DNA from: Amyelois transitella
Taxonomy: Eukaryota > Arthropoda > Insecta > Lepidoptera > Pyralidae
Direction: 5' to 3'
DNA length: 64,000 nt
Assembly (NCBI RefSeq): GCF_032362555.1
Contig: NC_083508.1
Span: 4,369,001 to 4,433,000 of the forward strand
Shown here piece by piece: positions 10,536-22,770 of this stretch (its first letter is position 1; the number at the start of each line of letters is the position of its first letter). The notes under the pieces were generated by a model. That model saw only the letters and a list, made by a program, of their open reading frames with translations. It searched no databases and was not told the origin of the DNA. Position numbers and translations under genes: made by a program.

Positions 10536-12785
10536 TATATTTAAACGGCTTATACAAAAATTTAAAAGAGGCTTTATTGATGTTTTTTTTTTAAATTATC
10601 ATAACCAAACAATCAATTTAATTAGTTAAACTTAAACTAGTGGAATTTACTAGGTCAGAAAGAGGATTTATTCAATCAAACATATTTTAAGTTAAAAAAA
10701 AACTTAAAGATAATTTTTCTTGTTATATGTTAAATATCTTAAAATTTAACCTTTAATATAGTGGATATTGTATGAAACGGCTACTCTGTCAAGAGTGTAT
10801 CGATAAACAAAAAGAGGATTGAATGAAATTCGAAATATCGTGTATGTTTAAATGCACCTATCTATCGCAAGCACGCCGCCGCCCGCTGCATATTTCCCTA
10901 CGTGTTGACGGGAATACATTAGTTTTCCAGCAGCCTCTAGAGATCGATTGCTGAAAGCAAATGTAAAGCAGTCTGACAAGAAAAGTACTTTTTTGATTCT
11001 ATGTTTATTGTAACTATTTGTACTTTATATTTCGGTAGCTTTATAATGTCAATAGCGAGCAATACATGTGAACGGATAAGTTATAAACTAATTTCCACCC
11101 GCAAATTCGTTCGCATTTAAATTAGTTTCATCAGAATCCTTTTGTGTAAAAAAGTAACTAATATACACAGGTACATACAAACTTTTGCATTAATATTGAA
11201 AGTAAAAAGTAAAACGATACTAAAATTTGCGTGCCAATGTAAAAGTACTCGTATGCTTGCTAATTTTGTGAATATTGTATACGTCTTTGTTCATCAATAT
11301 TTCAATTTTTACATGCTATACGCGAACTGAACAAAACTAAAAATAAAAGCCTGAGGAGTGGGAGAACCTCCAGAAAAACAACATGATTGCTACGTTTGAC
11401 GCGCAATCCACGCGTTTCCTAGGTCACATAATCAGGTCAGGAGGGGAAAAGGATTTTGCGTACAGTTTGCGCTCAACATACAATGGTAGTTCCTACCTCT
11501 AAAATACTAGGTCTAGAGTTCGATCTCGGTAAGGTTACGATGAACAAACCTTGCAAGGTCCAAGTTTCGATCCCCAAGGAAAAACGAACTCTGTTTTGCC
11601 TGGGTTTTGGTCTTTAATGCTATCTATAAACGCATTTATTATATAAAACATAGTATCTTTAAGTTCGTATAACTCAAGTCTCGAACTTTGGGACTAGGTC
11701 AATCTGTGTGATTTATCCGTATATATTTTACTTATCAATTTAGTTCAAACATAACGACTCTCTACGAGTTCTACTCTGACGGCATAAGGTAGGAGGTTCG
11801 TTGTGATTTCGACCGTTGTGAAGCCAGGGAGTTCCAACTGCGAGGGGAAATGGGCTATATTTCCATTTGCCCCTGTAATTTACTGCCCAATAACGGAAAC
11901 CCCCGAAATTTGTCAAAATTCGTTCAGGTTGGAACGATTAATGTAATTCTGCTGGTTAATTGCCTCTTTTGGAATAAAAAGATTTGTTTATGTAATAAAA
12001 AATTATAGTGATTATAGAAGGTTTAGTGCACAGACGGCTAGTCTGTGTTTTTTAAGTAAAAGGGGCAATTTAATGACTTATCATGTCTCATGTACGAACT
12101 GAGGATTAGTGAGAGTTTAACACAATCAGACGAGTAAGTAAACGCGAATTTGTATGTATGTATTTTCTCAGCACCAACTAGTGGCACTCATGCAATTCCA
12201 TACAAATTCGCGCATTTAAAGCAAGCCCGGAGGAAGGGAGGTGTGAGAAATCAGCTCAACAAGTGAAAACCTATCTCTTTGTAAAAGTATCGAGCGGAGC
12301 CCTGCGCCGCCCACGCGTGAACCTTTGGAACGTCGTATCTGTTTGGGCAATTTAACCAGGAAATTTCTAAGAGACGATAAGAATTGGGAAATGTGAAAGC
12401 ATCGCCCTAGAATCCGAATTGTCTGTTAACGACTTATGACCTTCACCCATACAAAAGGTTATGTTTTGATTCAAATTCTATTATATATTAAATTAAGGAT
12501 GTTTAAGATTAGTTACTTTATGGAATAGGTACTCAATTGTGAGATTATTTTCTTTTAGTGTTAATTTCATTATAATCTTGGTTATGACATTAAATTTGAG
12601 TTCACAGGTTATTACATAGAGTGTCTGAAGAGGCCTATATTCTGAATAAAATATTGATTTTGATTCAATCCTCAAAAAATGGAGCATATCAGGTTTTGCT
12701 TCTCTGGAAATTTTACAGCTTGTTTGGCTATCGCTAAATTATAGTATTGTGGTGCAATCTATACTTAGTACTTTTGAGGGTACCA
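10536..12785. other. No supported gene
   Basis: Apart from the repeat at 11.5-11.7 kb, small GC-rich islands near 10865-10940 and 12285-12340 stand out but carry no frame I can support. Confidence 0.45.
11500..11740 (+). repeat. Interspersed repeat, partner at 46750
   Basis: Contains GTATAACTCAAGTCTCGAAC TTTGGGACTAGGTCAATCTG TGTGATTT and CCGTATATATTTTA (11667-11736), a diverged copy of which lies at 46750-46818. Upstream text (TAGAGTTCGATCTCGG..., AGTTTCGATCCCCAAGG) is B-box-like, so this may be another tRNA-headed SINE. Confidence 0.5.
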
Positions 12786-12945
12786 ACACATACATACATT
12801 TACGTCTATATCCCTTGAGGGGCAGACAGAGCCAAGAGTTTTGAAGACTGAAATGCCACGTTCATCTCTATGGTTTCATGATGGAATTCGTGATTCAAAT
12901 AGTGACATATAATAGCCCATCACCTACTAGAGGAAGCAGCATTTC
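12786..12945 (-). mobile_element. Short LINE-tailed SINE-like element, 3' part
   Basis: From CATACATACATTTACGTC to ATAGTGACATATAATAGCCC. The 5' third is missing. Confidence 0.7.
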
Positions 12946-13137
12946 GTTTAGAAATGATAACTGAGTAAATGATGACACTTTAATGATTTAATATTTAAAG
13001 AATATCATATAATGTAACGTAGTCTGTCCAAAAACATACGAAATTCAATTCAACGTTAAATTCATTTAGGTATACTCACCTAGGATTCTCAATTTATAAA
13101 CCTCTATTACTAAAACGTAAAAGAGGTTTATAAATTC

Positions 13138-13210
13138 AGATAGAGCCAATAGTCTCAATAAGCCATGAAGGCCGCGTTTAGCTGAATTCATAGTTCTATT
13201 GCGATATCCA
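13138..13210 (-). mobile_element. Fragment of short LINE-tailed element
   Basis: AGATAGAGCCAATAGTCTC... and CCGCGTTTAGCTGAATTCAT match the middle of the family; no tail. Confidence 0.45.
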
Positions 13211-13560
13211 TGTCTTTTCGTTGAAGACCCTCTTTTTATATGAGGGGTTTTCAGCTGACGTCAGAGTCGCTCTCTCAACAGGTTGTCGGCCTGAAAGCTA
13301 ATCCACGTAATGTTTTCTGGAATCGCTCACTCCGTGGAAATATACTAATAGTATTCGATACGTTGGTAATAATCATGTTGACGTCCTAACTTTTCTTTAT
13401 GGAATATTTCGCCTCACACTCCATATAAAATACTAAGATATCTGTTTATATAAATAGGAAATTGAAACCTTTTGGAATTTAGAAAAATTTTGGAAGGAAG
13501 AAAGAAAGAAATTTAATTTATTATGACATCACAAAATTTAGATACCTACATAAAGAGAGA

Positions 13561-13800
13561 ACATACATACATATGATCACATCCATTTCCCTTACGGGGT
13601 AGACAGAGCCAGCAGTTTTGAAAGATTGATAGGCCACGTTCAGCTGATATTCGGATTAATGATATAATTGAGATTCAAAAAGTGACAGGTTGCTAGTCCA
13701 TCGCCTAAAAGACAAATAAGTTTATAAGCCTTTCCCTTAGTCGCCTTTGACGAAATCCGTTGATAAGGGATATTCTATTTTAAATTGGTGCCGGGAACCT
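13561..13800 (-). mobile_element. Short LINE-tailed SINE-like element, near full length
   Basis: Runs from ACATACATACATATGATCAC through ...GGGGTAGACAGAGCCAGCAG and AGTGACAGGTTGCTAGTCCA to GGTGCCGGGAACC. Same family as 9923-10166, with moderate divergence. Confidence 0.78.
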
Positions 13801-14440
13801 AGGTAAAGGTAATAAAGAAAAATAGGCACTTAAATAGTATATAAGTGTTATAATTTGATATTTGGCATTAAAATTTTGGTTTGTAAATTTGATATTTGGC
13901 ATAAGTAATGTTCTATTTGTGGTCTAATGAGATGATTTAGGTATGTCACAAGACAATTTATATTTTTAAAGTTAAAGGAGTTTTAAGTTACAATGAACAG
14001 TATTTACTAAAAATCATGAAATACGATAATCTGACCAAACCTGAAAAAATATTGAACAACAAACTCAGCGGTTCAAAGCGTTAAATAAACTTTATAATTG
14101 AGAACGCTGTACAGTCAGGAAATGATAAAGTGAAGGCGAGAAAAGAAAGGATATAAACTAATGCTCTCTTAAGACTTGAAGTAAATAAATCATTTCAAAT
14201 GTCACCCGGGCAGATTTTTACGGTAAGATTTTCATTTTTAAGGCATTTATGTTTAAGCGCCTCAGGATAAATCTTGGAACTCCACGAGTAACGTTTTTTT
14301 TTAATTTAAGCTAAACAACGTTGGTAATTAACAAAGTTTTGTTTCATTTTTATGTTTTAATATCATAATTCCTTTTTGTAAATATGTTTGGTTTTAATCA
14401 CTTAACGGTTATTTCTTTTATTTGAGATTAAATAAAAAAA

Positions 14441-14680
14441 CGTGCGGTTCTCGGCACGAAAATAAAAAAAATAGGACCACTTCATCTTTTTCTCATGGAT
14501 GTTGTAAAAGCCGACTAAGGCTTATAAACTTGAAATTCTTCTTTTATGCGATGGGCTAGCAACCTGTCACTACTTGACTAGGCCAAACAGCTGAACGTGG
14601 TATATCGGTCTCTTCAAGACTGTTGGCTCTGCCTACCCCGCAAGGGAAAAAGACGTGATTATATGTATGTATGCATGTAA
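14441..14680 (+). mobile_element. Short LINE-tailed SINE-like element, near full length
   Basis: Starts with CGTGCGGTTCTCGGCACG, contains GATGGGCTAGCAACCTGTCA and ends GACGTGATTATATGTATGTA TGCATG. A small deletion replaces GACTAAGGGATAGGCTTATAA by GACTAAGGCTTATAA. Confidence 0.78.
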
Positions 14681-15171
14681 AAAAGTCTGTCAAACATTCA
14701 TTTATTAACACGGAAGACTTTTATATATTAATATGGAGTAGGTACGTCTTATCCTATTGTATTCTTTTAGAAATCATAATTCTAAGCCTTATCTTATGGT
14801 ACGTTTTTATCTACTATTTATTTCAAGGTAGTAGAGAAAAATTAAAAGCGCAATAAATCTCTTTTGAAATTCTTTTCCAACTAGTGTTGGTTTCCGGAGT
14901 GCAATAGCTTTAAAACGGTGTTTACTTACAATTGTAGCACACGAGCAGGCTGTTTGGGAGGGGATCACAGAAAATAATAAAAGAGGACTGTGGAATATGC
15001 TTGTTCATTTTCTCAAATAATGAAAATTGAATTAGAAATTTTAAAAAGTGCCGTAAGTTGGTACGTAATTTATATCACTACTAATGTTTTGAAAAATGCG
15101 ACAATTGCTTTGTTTGTTTGTTTGACCTAGTTTTTTCCCTTGAAACATTTTTTTTAAATACCCATCTTACT

Positions 15172-15318
15172 CCTTACATATATCTATTTAGTTATTTATC
15201 GCTTAGTGGTGGACAGAGCCTTCAGTCTCAAAAAGACTGAAAGACCACTCTAAGCTAAATGTCTTATTGATAAAACTGAAGCTGAACTGAAATTCAAATA
15301 GTGACAGCCTATCGCCTT
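15172..15318 (-). mobile_element. Decayed short LINE-tailed element
   Basis: GTGGTGGACAGAGCCTTCAG, AAAAAGACTGAAAGACCAC and AATTCAAATAGTGACAGCCT retain the family order. Confidence 0.6.
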
Positions 15319-18049
15319 ACGTACTTTGTGTATTTTCTGAATTTTTTATAAAGCATGTTAAAGCTACCTATATAATCCCGGGAAAAGTACTATTCACGAG
15401 GAATTTGATATGTACGTGAATAAGTCAGTAAAATAACATATTCAATATCTAATACTACAAATAAAGAAACATGATCTAATAAAGAGTTATTATGTTGATT
15501 GATCATGGAAAAAATAAACAAGGATCTGTTATTTGTTCGCCGCCAGCGCTGATATTAATTTGATAAAAATAATGACGGTATGTCGTAGTTATCTCATGTG
15601 GCACAGATGTCTGGAACTTTGTACGAAAATCCTACTTACAGAATATATAATAATAGTACGATTATGCTTTTAATAATGCTTTCTCATTTTGTGTCTAGAA
15701 ATGTGGGAGAAATGTTTCGAGGCTTAAAGGATTTTCGTATGATGGGCGCTACCTACATCCCTTTTGACAGCTCATCGCTCATGCACTATTTTAAAACCCA
15801 ACAATTGAATGATTGCCATTGTGCAGCCGTGACGGCGCACAATGGCAATCATCGTTGAAATAAGGTATGTTTTATCATTTCCATTTGCGATATTTCAAAC
15901 CTTTATCTGAGTTGCACAATGTATGGTAGATAATACTGTATCGATCATGGAGCTCCTGTAGAAACAAAAAGGAAATATTTGCGCAAGCGCGTATGAGAAT
16001 GCCATATCCATTTGCGATATATGTATATTTAAAATCACGTTCATTTCACTCACTCTTGACCAGACCTTTTACTAGAACTCCTCACAAAGTATCAATGTAT
16101 TCACTAATTGCATGGCAATCGGTATTTTTTATAACAGTGACTTAAAAGTCCGGAAAGAACTAAAATAATTTTTTGTCGCGCTCTTATCTAAAGAATTATA
16201 GAAATGGCGTTGACCAAATTCACTTCAGGTCGCTGCCCGCTGTAATAAGTTTAACCGAAGAGTAACTTACTGTGGTTAAGGCTTTTGCTTAATGACCCCG
16301 GAGTTTTCGTTTTAATTTTCTGCTGGAATGATACCATTTGTTTACAGATAGGAAAATAAATTTTCAGGTTCGAATCATATAATTAATGCGTTATGCCAAA
16401 AAGGAAGGAATAAGTTTAGGATACCACATCAAGCCAGGTAGTTCCGATGACACAATAAACTTGGATCGGGGTGTGAACATCAGTTCAAGATCAAAGTAGG
16501 ACTGCAGGAATATCTAGATTTAAACAGAGTCAAGCTAAACAAAAGATTCTTCCTGTTCAAACAGCCAATCACCTCTGTTTACCGCGGCCGGGGCGGCTCG
16601 TGCAGAACACGTGTCGTACCGCTACTCTAAGGAAACAAAAATACTTGAGTAACCTCACGTCTTTGTTAAGGAAACTATGTGTTTATATACCTAAGCTTTA
16701 AGTCTTGGAACGTGGAAACATACACGCATTATCCTGTCCACCTTTATAATAAAAATATAATTGACGATTTTTGTCCCATTAATTGTTGCGCAACATGTTA
16801 CCATCTATTACATGTTGTGTTTAATAGCAAGTTAATCCAATACGTTGATAATCCTTTTTATGATTAAATACATGCGTATATTTTATCTGAATTACAATAG
16901 TATAAATGAAAAAGGGACTGGCGATTTTTGTTGAAATTTTACATCATTATGTTGCTGTAGCGGAGACATAACATACGAGTATATTTGTAGTAATTTCCAC
17001 TTGTGCAATAATCTGGAATATAAATAAACATATTATATACATAGGGGGCAAATTTCACAAAATGTGTCATCCGCGAAGTAAATTCAAGACACTAGTACAC
17101 TTGACAACACGCGTACTAAATACTGTAAGCACGACCACTTTTGCTACCGAGTGGCGTTGCTGAGACCGCGTCACCACAATTCTGGCGACCCTAAATCAAA
17201 TTCCTTACTGACAAACATCCCGACCGACATTAATTTACAGCTACAACCCCGGCCTTCTGACAAATGTGATTGGATTCGATTAAGCGTGTTTATTCACCAA
17301 ATAGACGTCTTTAATCACAATGTCAAGTAATTTACACTTTCAGTGTAAATTTTCCTGTTTATCTATTCCATACCTACTACAAAGAAAAGGTTATGCTCAT
17401 TTAGGTTTACGAAACTGAGATCTTTTTCTCCGCTTTTTATGGAGTTACGCCGCTAATTTCCATTATTTTAAATGGTACCTTAATCTTAATTATTAACAAC
17501 TAACTTTACAAAAGCAGGAAAGAGAAAGTTGATTATGTATTCCTATTTGTGATTCGGTAACTAATTTTAAGGGCGAAACAGTCAATGTCCTGGACGAAAA
17601 AAATTAGTATTTTACAGAATTCATACAATACGCGAGGCATTAGAAATCTGTAGGAGCATGTCGGTTGAAATCTGGGCTCTCACCGCAACCCTCCGCCCTA
17701 AATCACATTCCGCCTCCATGCGAATTCAGACGTAGATTTACGTTCTGCGCCTTTGTCTCCTGCCTGAATGCGAGTTGATGATAAATGGTTCCAGATCTCA
17801 AATTGCTTCATTTTTCAACTCGCGAAGTTAGTCTACGTCGTCAAAAACTTTCAAGTCTCTTTTGTGTAAAGCAGTTCGCCTTTAGGTCTTTAAAAAGTAA
17901 TACACTAGGTAATTAAAGATTTGTTCACCTCTTAAGAAGTCTTAACTGTAATCTGTTAGTTACTTCTGAAGTTTTCTTCTATTATGATCATAAAAATTAA
18001 TTGAAGAAGCAACAGGCCACAGCACAGCACCACTATGCTAAAAAGAGTA
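15319..18049. other. No supported gene
   Basis: Holds the 15.8 kb hairpin. GC-richer, low-repeat islands at 16560-16620 and 17100-17270 could be conserved non-coding DNA. The 86-codon frame at 15598-15858 contains the hairpin and is probably chance. Confidence 0.45.
15809..15852. repeat. Hairpin, 16-bp stem plus 4-bp inner stem
   Basis: ATGATTGCCATTGTGC (15809-15824) is complementary to GCACAATGGCAATCAT (15837-15852). The centre GCCG/CGGC closes on TGA with one bulged A. Confidence 0.88.
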
Positions 18050-18190
18050 AGAAACATACATACCTACATAAAATCACGCCTTTTTCCCGGAGCAGTAGGC
18101 AGAGACTACATCTTTCTACTTGCCACGATCTCCGCATACTTTCTTCGCTTCATCCAAATTCATAACTCTCTTCATGCAAGAAGTCTCGTA
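18050..18190 (-). mobile_element. RTE-like LINE 3' remnant
   Basis: Begins with ACATACATACCTACATAAAA and ATCACGCC, continues through GTAGGCAGAGACTACATC and CTTGCCACGATCTCCGCATA, and stops at CTCTTCATGCAAG. This is the terminal ~130 bp of the LINE on the minus strand including its tetranucleotide tail. Confidence 0.7.
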
Positions 18191-18964
18191 AGAAACAATG
18201 CAAAAAATACGAGTTCGAACGCGTGAAGTATTATACAAATGAATGTACAGTGAACAAATCTTTACACACGCAATTCTACCAATATTTATTTTTACATAAG
18301 AGTACCAATTGTACTAGAAAATCATGCACTCTGAAATTTTAACCTTTCTCAAACTGAAGTACCTCGGATCTCCATAATCAACACAAAGTTCATATATACG
18401 TTTATTATGGCTACAACTTTGTCACAAGAATTTAAAACCATGCACGTCTAGCTTTAGTTAAACGTCTTTAAATTTTACGCTATTTTATAGCATTTCGTAG
18501 ACTTTTGCTGCCTTCTAAGCGATTTTTCTTGAAAGCGAAATTTGGTTATTCTACAATTGATTTATTATCAGTTGATTTTCCAATTAAAACTTTGTTAGGT
18601 ATACAGCCTAATCTTGGCCGGTTGAAGTCCCGAGGAATATTTGTCTTGCAACGTGTAATTGAATCCGAAGTGAAAACTCTGCTCCTCTGCTGTGGTTGGA
18701 AGGGTTAAGGAATTTAAATTAAGACCTACTTCAAATTATATAGAACATAGATATCTAAAATATAAGAAGGTCGTGGTGTCTATCTGTGAGGCATATCTTT
18801 GTTATGATATAGTTGTATTATTATTATATAGACAGACACGATAATTTTGAAATTAAAATCTAAGATTCATAATGACCTCGTTTATTAAAATCGGTTTAAA
18901 ATATTACATTCCTTAAAATTCTTCACCATGAAAACATTTATGTTATTTATCATTTTTAGGAAAT

Positions 18965-19256
18965 TAAGTCTTCACCCTCCTGGCTTTAGTCCCTGTTGCA
19001 TCCTCACCACTCTGGAGAGAAGACCAGGGTATGCCTTTGACCATGGATCCTAGATTGGGTGAATCAGGTTTTTACACGAACCGACTTCCACCTAACCACT
19101 GCAACCTTGGCAGGTAAATCTAACCCGTATTATTACACATCACATCCTTGGTTACACATCCAGTTGCCTGAATAGCTGAAGTGGGATTTGAACCTATGCC
19201 TATCTGCATCACGCATTTTAACCGAGCACCTTACCAATTTGTCCACAGATGCTGTA
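18965..19256 (-). mobile_element. tRNA-derived SINE
   Basis: Minus-strand copy with head at 19256: antisense A box CCAATTTGTCCA (19234-19245) and antisense B box GGATTTGAACC (19184-19194). The body carries CACATCCAGTTGCCTGAATA, TTTTTACACGAACCGACTTC, TTTGACCATGGATCCTAGAT and CCTGGCTTTAGTCCCTGTTG. Confidence 0.75.
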
Positions 19257-19805
19257 AGGAAATTTCGTTCTTTTTATTGAATTATATAAATTCCCATATA
19301 ATTACTACTAATTACATATTTTTAGTTGCATTGTACTATGTATATTAAATTCGAGACTTTGAGTCAATAAATAAAATTAAATGCAATTTAACAATGAGAT
19401 GACAGTTAAAACAACCTTTGCAGCTTCCAATTATGAGATATTAAATTATAACAAACAAAACTGTATTTTACGTTCTCGCGCGCACAAACATAGGCGAAGA
19501 AATAATTTGTTCTGGATCTGACAGGGTAATTTAAACGGGGCGTTTACGGTCTAACGCTAGCAAAAAGTAGTAACAGTTAATAAATGGCGGTATTGGACCT
19601 CCAAACTATTTTCGAAGCTCGCGTGTGATCTATCAAGCGGTCGGGCCGCAATCACAGAGTACGTGTGGAATAACATGTTTTTATTGTAGAGTGTTATAAT
19701 TTCTCGTAAACGTTCATGAAGAGATCTTGAAATATTTGCAACTATTAATTACAGATACCTACCGTCATCGCACATCACGACCTTATAAAAAAACTTCTTG
19801 GATTT

Positions 19806-19912
19806 TCGATGATATAAACTTCTTTATCCCTTATTAAGCAGACGGAGCCAAGTCTTGAAAAGACTGAAAGGCCACGTTCAGCTGTTTGGCTTGATGATAT
19901 AATTAAGATTTT
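19806..19912 (-). mobile_element. Fragment of short LINE-tailed element
   Basis: TTCTTTATCCCTTATTAAGC, then AGACGGAGCCAAGTCTTGAA and GGCCACGTTCAGCTGTTTGG. The LINE-like tetranucleotide tail is lost. Confidence 0.65.
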
Positions 19913-19975
19913 AACTAAGAGTGTTGAAAATAAAACCAAGTAATATTGTTAAAAGAAACGAATATTTCAGATACT

Positions 19976-20072
19976 TACATACATATAATCACGTCTATAT
20001 CCCTTGCGGGGTAGACAGAGCCAACAATCTTGAAAAGACTGAAATGCCACGTTCAACTGTATGGCTTAAAAA
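19976..20072 (-). mobile_element. Fragment of short LINE-tailed element
   Basis: ACATACATATAATCACGTCT to TGCCACGTTCAACTGTATGG, in the same orientation as the copy ~60 bp upstream; the tail is intact. Confidence 0.72.
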
Positions 20073-21300
20073 AATATAATTTAAATATTTTATTATTTTT
20101 GATATTTTACAAATATTACTTATGCCCGCTTTTCTATTTGTTACTCTGTGGCGGAGAACGATTGGTCGAACACTGGCAATGTCGACGTTTTGACAAATTA
20201 CGCAATAACTCTTTGTAAATCCACTGACACTATTTTAGGAAGGAAACAGGAATCAACAGGATTTAATTAATCTATTATAAAAACCAATCTAGAGTTTTTT
20301 TTATTATTTAAACGTACTATCGACTAAACGGAGACCTTTACCCCTTAAAGTTGAAGTTTGTGTGCAGTGACCGATGGTTGCTTATGTATAGTACCAACGA
20401 ATAGAAATGCAAACAGATCATTGTTTACAATAGTCTTAAGAACCAGTAAACTAGTATAATGCAATTTATGCCTTAATTTCATAAGCAACATGGTTAAAAT
20501 TTTGTGGCACGTGTTAGCAAAAATCTCACAACAAAAAAAGGTCCAGTCTCTAGGTGGTATTGTTTGTTTATGTATACCTTAAAAAAAATTCAGTCAAGTT
20601 GGAGTTTTTTTTTTCAAGGAAAGAATTCCGTACAACCTTTTTAAAAAAAAATTAAATGTTTTTATATTAAATTGCATAATAATGTCAAAAATGCTGGCAA
20701 TTACATGATTATAATTTAATATAATAGTTGAAAATTATTGTGATATTTTTGCTTTTCTATAGCTACCGTAATTAGAGCTATATGACGATATGATTTTTTT
20801 TTTAATTAAATTTATTCGATTGAAATTTTACTCATTCAAACTTCATCTATAATAATATTTTCTATTAAAACTCAAAGCAAAAATATTGTAGAACCCTAAA
20901 ATCAATGTCCAGATGTTCTTAAAGTGAGAGTTTTTGCTTTATTGCAAGTTTGAGTGACCGGATGAAACGTTTTTTGTTCAGGAACTTTTTATAAAAAATC
21001 ATTTCATAAATTGTCCATCGTTTTATTTCTGAAATAGGAGTAATGTCGACCTCGAAATGTGTCATATAATTTCGTGTTTATATAGTTACACATTATTTAT
21101 TAGCCGGCATGGTTCATGGTAAAGATTCTGTTGCGTAAAGCAAAATTTACTATAAACATTTTCTAAGAGCAAGCTCTTATTACGAGTGTCATTTCAAAAC
21201 GAAGATGTTCTGGTGGTGAGTAAATTAATAACAATATTTACATGTTTTATCAATTATTCATTCAGAATTGAATAAATTCATGTATTATATATCATTTTAG
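20073..21300. other. Presumed intron or intergenic DNA
   Basis: Very AT-rich with A and T runs; no exon recognised upstream of the 21301 acceptor. Confidence 0.45.
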
Positions 21301-21725
21301 GTTTCGAAAGTATTGCCATTGTGGTGGAGCAGCGTCCTTGGTGTCAATGGAAGCCACTCCTGCGGCGATGGAAGAGTCCTTATCGTCGGGCAGATCGATG
21401 CAGGCTCTTCCACCTTCATCGACCTGCTCTGCTATAAGTAACAGAACGCCGTCCACGCCGCCAATGCTGTATGGGAGCCAGGAAGCTAGCTTTTGCCCGC
21501 GACTTCGTTCGCCGTAAAAGTTAACTAAGAAAGCTGGCCCCCATATTGCCCGTCTATTTTTTGTTTGAAATAACAGTTTCTAAGTTGGACAAAGCATAAC
21601 ACATCTTTCTATTTCATTGCAGTTGTCGGACACTCTTCCGCAAGTCCCCCAGACATAAAAAATGCTACCTGCCTACTGCGTTGCATTTCTTTATTTTTAA
21701 ATTATTAAGAAATACAATTATTTAA
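21301..21725 (+). CDS. Probable 3' coding exon(s) of a plus-strand gene, GPCR-tail-like
   Basis: After a ...TCATTTTAG acceptor (21291-21300) a GC-richer stretch opens. The likeliest frame (codons from 21302; first base completes a split codon) reads FRKYCHCGGAAS, then a Ser/Thr/Pro-rich run to TAA at 21515. FRKYC followed by Cys resembles helix 8 and the palmitoylated start of a class A GPCR tail, but no TM7 NPxxY exon was found, so this is inference. All three frames are open for at least 44 codons, so the frame is not certain. The last bases contain a CTTTTGCCCGCGACTTCG segment that looks repeat-derived. A donor GTAAAA at 21514 and acceptor TTCATTGCAG at 21613-21622 would add a basic 34-codon exon ending at TAA 21723-21725. 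AATAAA at 21875-21880 suggests a gene end. Confidence 0.42.
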
Positions 21726-21874
21726 AAAAAATTATTTTGTATTTTTTTCACACAAAATCGTAATTTTATTGTTTATTCCGTAGAGAATTTAGACGATATT
21801 ACTTATTTTTTAAATTTAACATCTTTAAATGTTTTTGTAAAAGATACGAGTAGTAAATTTTTTTCATCAAAATC

Positions 21875-21880
21875 AATAAA
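21875..21880 (+). terminator. Candidate poly(A) signal for the 21.3 kb gene
   Basis: AATAAA ~150 bp after the possible second stop. Confidence 0.45.
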
Positions 21881-21884
21881 TACA

Positions 21885-21985
21885 GTAAGTTTATTAGCTT
21901 ATCTCTTAGTAGTCTTTTACGAAGTCCAGGGAAAAGCGAGGAAGTGGTCCTATTCTAAAGTGCTGTGAATCACACAGCACAAAAC
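21885..21985 (-). mobile_element. 5'-end fragment of short LINE-tailed element
   Basis: AGTTTATTAGCTTATCTCTT AGTAG... and GTGGTCCTATTCTAAAGTGC, ending CACACAGCAC: the 5' end of the family in antisense, abutting the poly(A) signal of the gene ending near 21.9 kb. Confidence 0.6.
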
Positions 21986-22624
21986 GTATTCAGTATAAAA
22001 CAAAAAAAAAATAGAAGCTTATTGTGTCTTTGCATTTTTCTTTTAACAAATTAATAAATATAGATTTAGACGGGTCACAATAGCCGGTTTCTTTGATTGG
22101 TCATCCATCATACATATATCTATATATCCAAAAGTGAGTGGTCTGGTTCTTTAATGTTAAGTTTGGAGTCGAGGTGAAAAAAAAATTATTCAGGCAGTGA
22201 AACTAGCATGAATAACAAAAAAAAGGGGTTAACTAGTTTAAATTGATAAACAGTTAACAAAATAGGTTAAGTTACAACTGACCGAAAGCTGAGCTTTTAC
22301 GCGTCAAGAAATGTGCCAAATGTTCTTTTGCGTTCACAGATGTTGTCCAGATGTCATTATATAAAAATTTTAAGTCGGTAATTGGTTGTCAAAGTTAGAG
22401 GCGTGTCTACTATGTATCTTTCCGGGCAAACAACTTTTTCGTGAAACTATAAAGGCTTCGCTGTGGTTGATGGTACTTAAAGTTCTTAATTATTGCTGTT
22501 CTTAATTACTTAGTCATTCAAGATGTTTATATTTAAAAACATACATTCTACATTTGTGATTACGTAGGTAGGTACATATCAATTATAAATGATTGTACGT
22601 ACGTTTTATGTGATTTTTTTTTAA

Positions 22625-22770
22625 TAACACGCATACGTGTATTCGTCTTTACTACCCTACCTACATCATTACATTTAACTTGATCACTGACAACTTCTTT
22701 TGTTTCATCCACACTTAAGGTTACTCTTGGTTTGACCTTTCACCAGGCTGTTCCACTTTTATCATGAAAT
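22625..22770 (-). mobile_element. Highly decayed RTE-like LINE 3' remnant
   Basis: Weak but collinear similarity to the minus-strand LINE end: TTTACTACCCTACCTACATC, ...TTGATCACTGACAACTTCTT, ...TTTCATCCACACTTAAGGTT, ...TTTGACCTTTCACCAGGCTG. Many differences, so it is an old copy. Confidence 0.4.

Noticed and set aside
15598..15858. 86-codon frame ending in the hairpin
   Set aside because: The frame simply reads through an inverted repeat; no coding character.
17329..17351. 10-bp-arm palindrome AATTTACACT / AGTGTAAATT
   Set aside because: Short enough to be chance in 64 kb.
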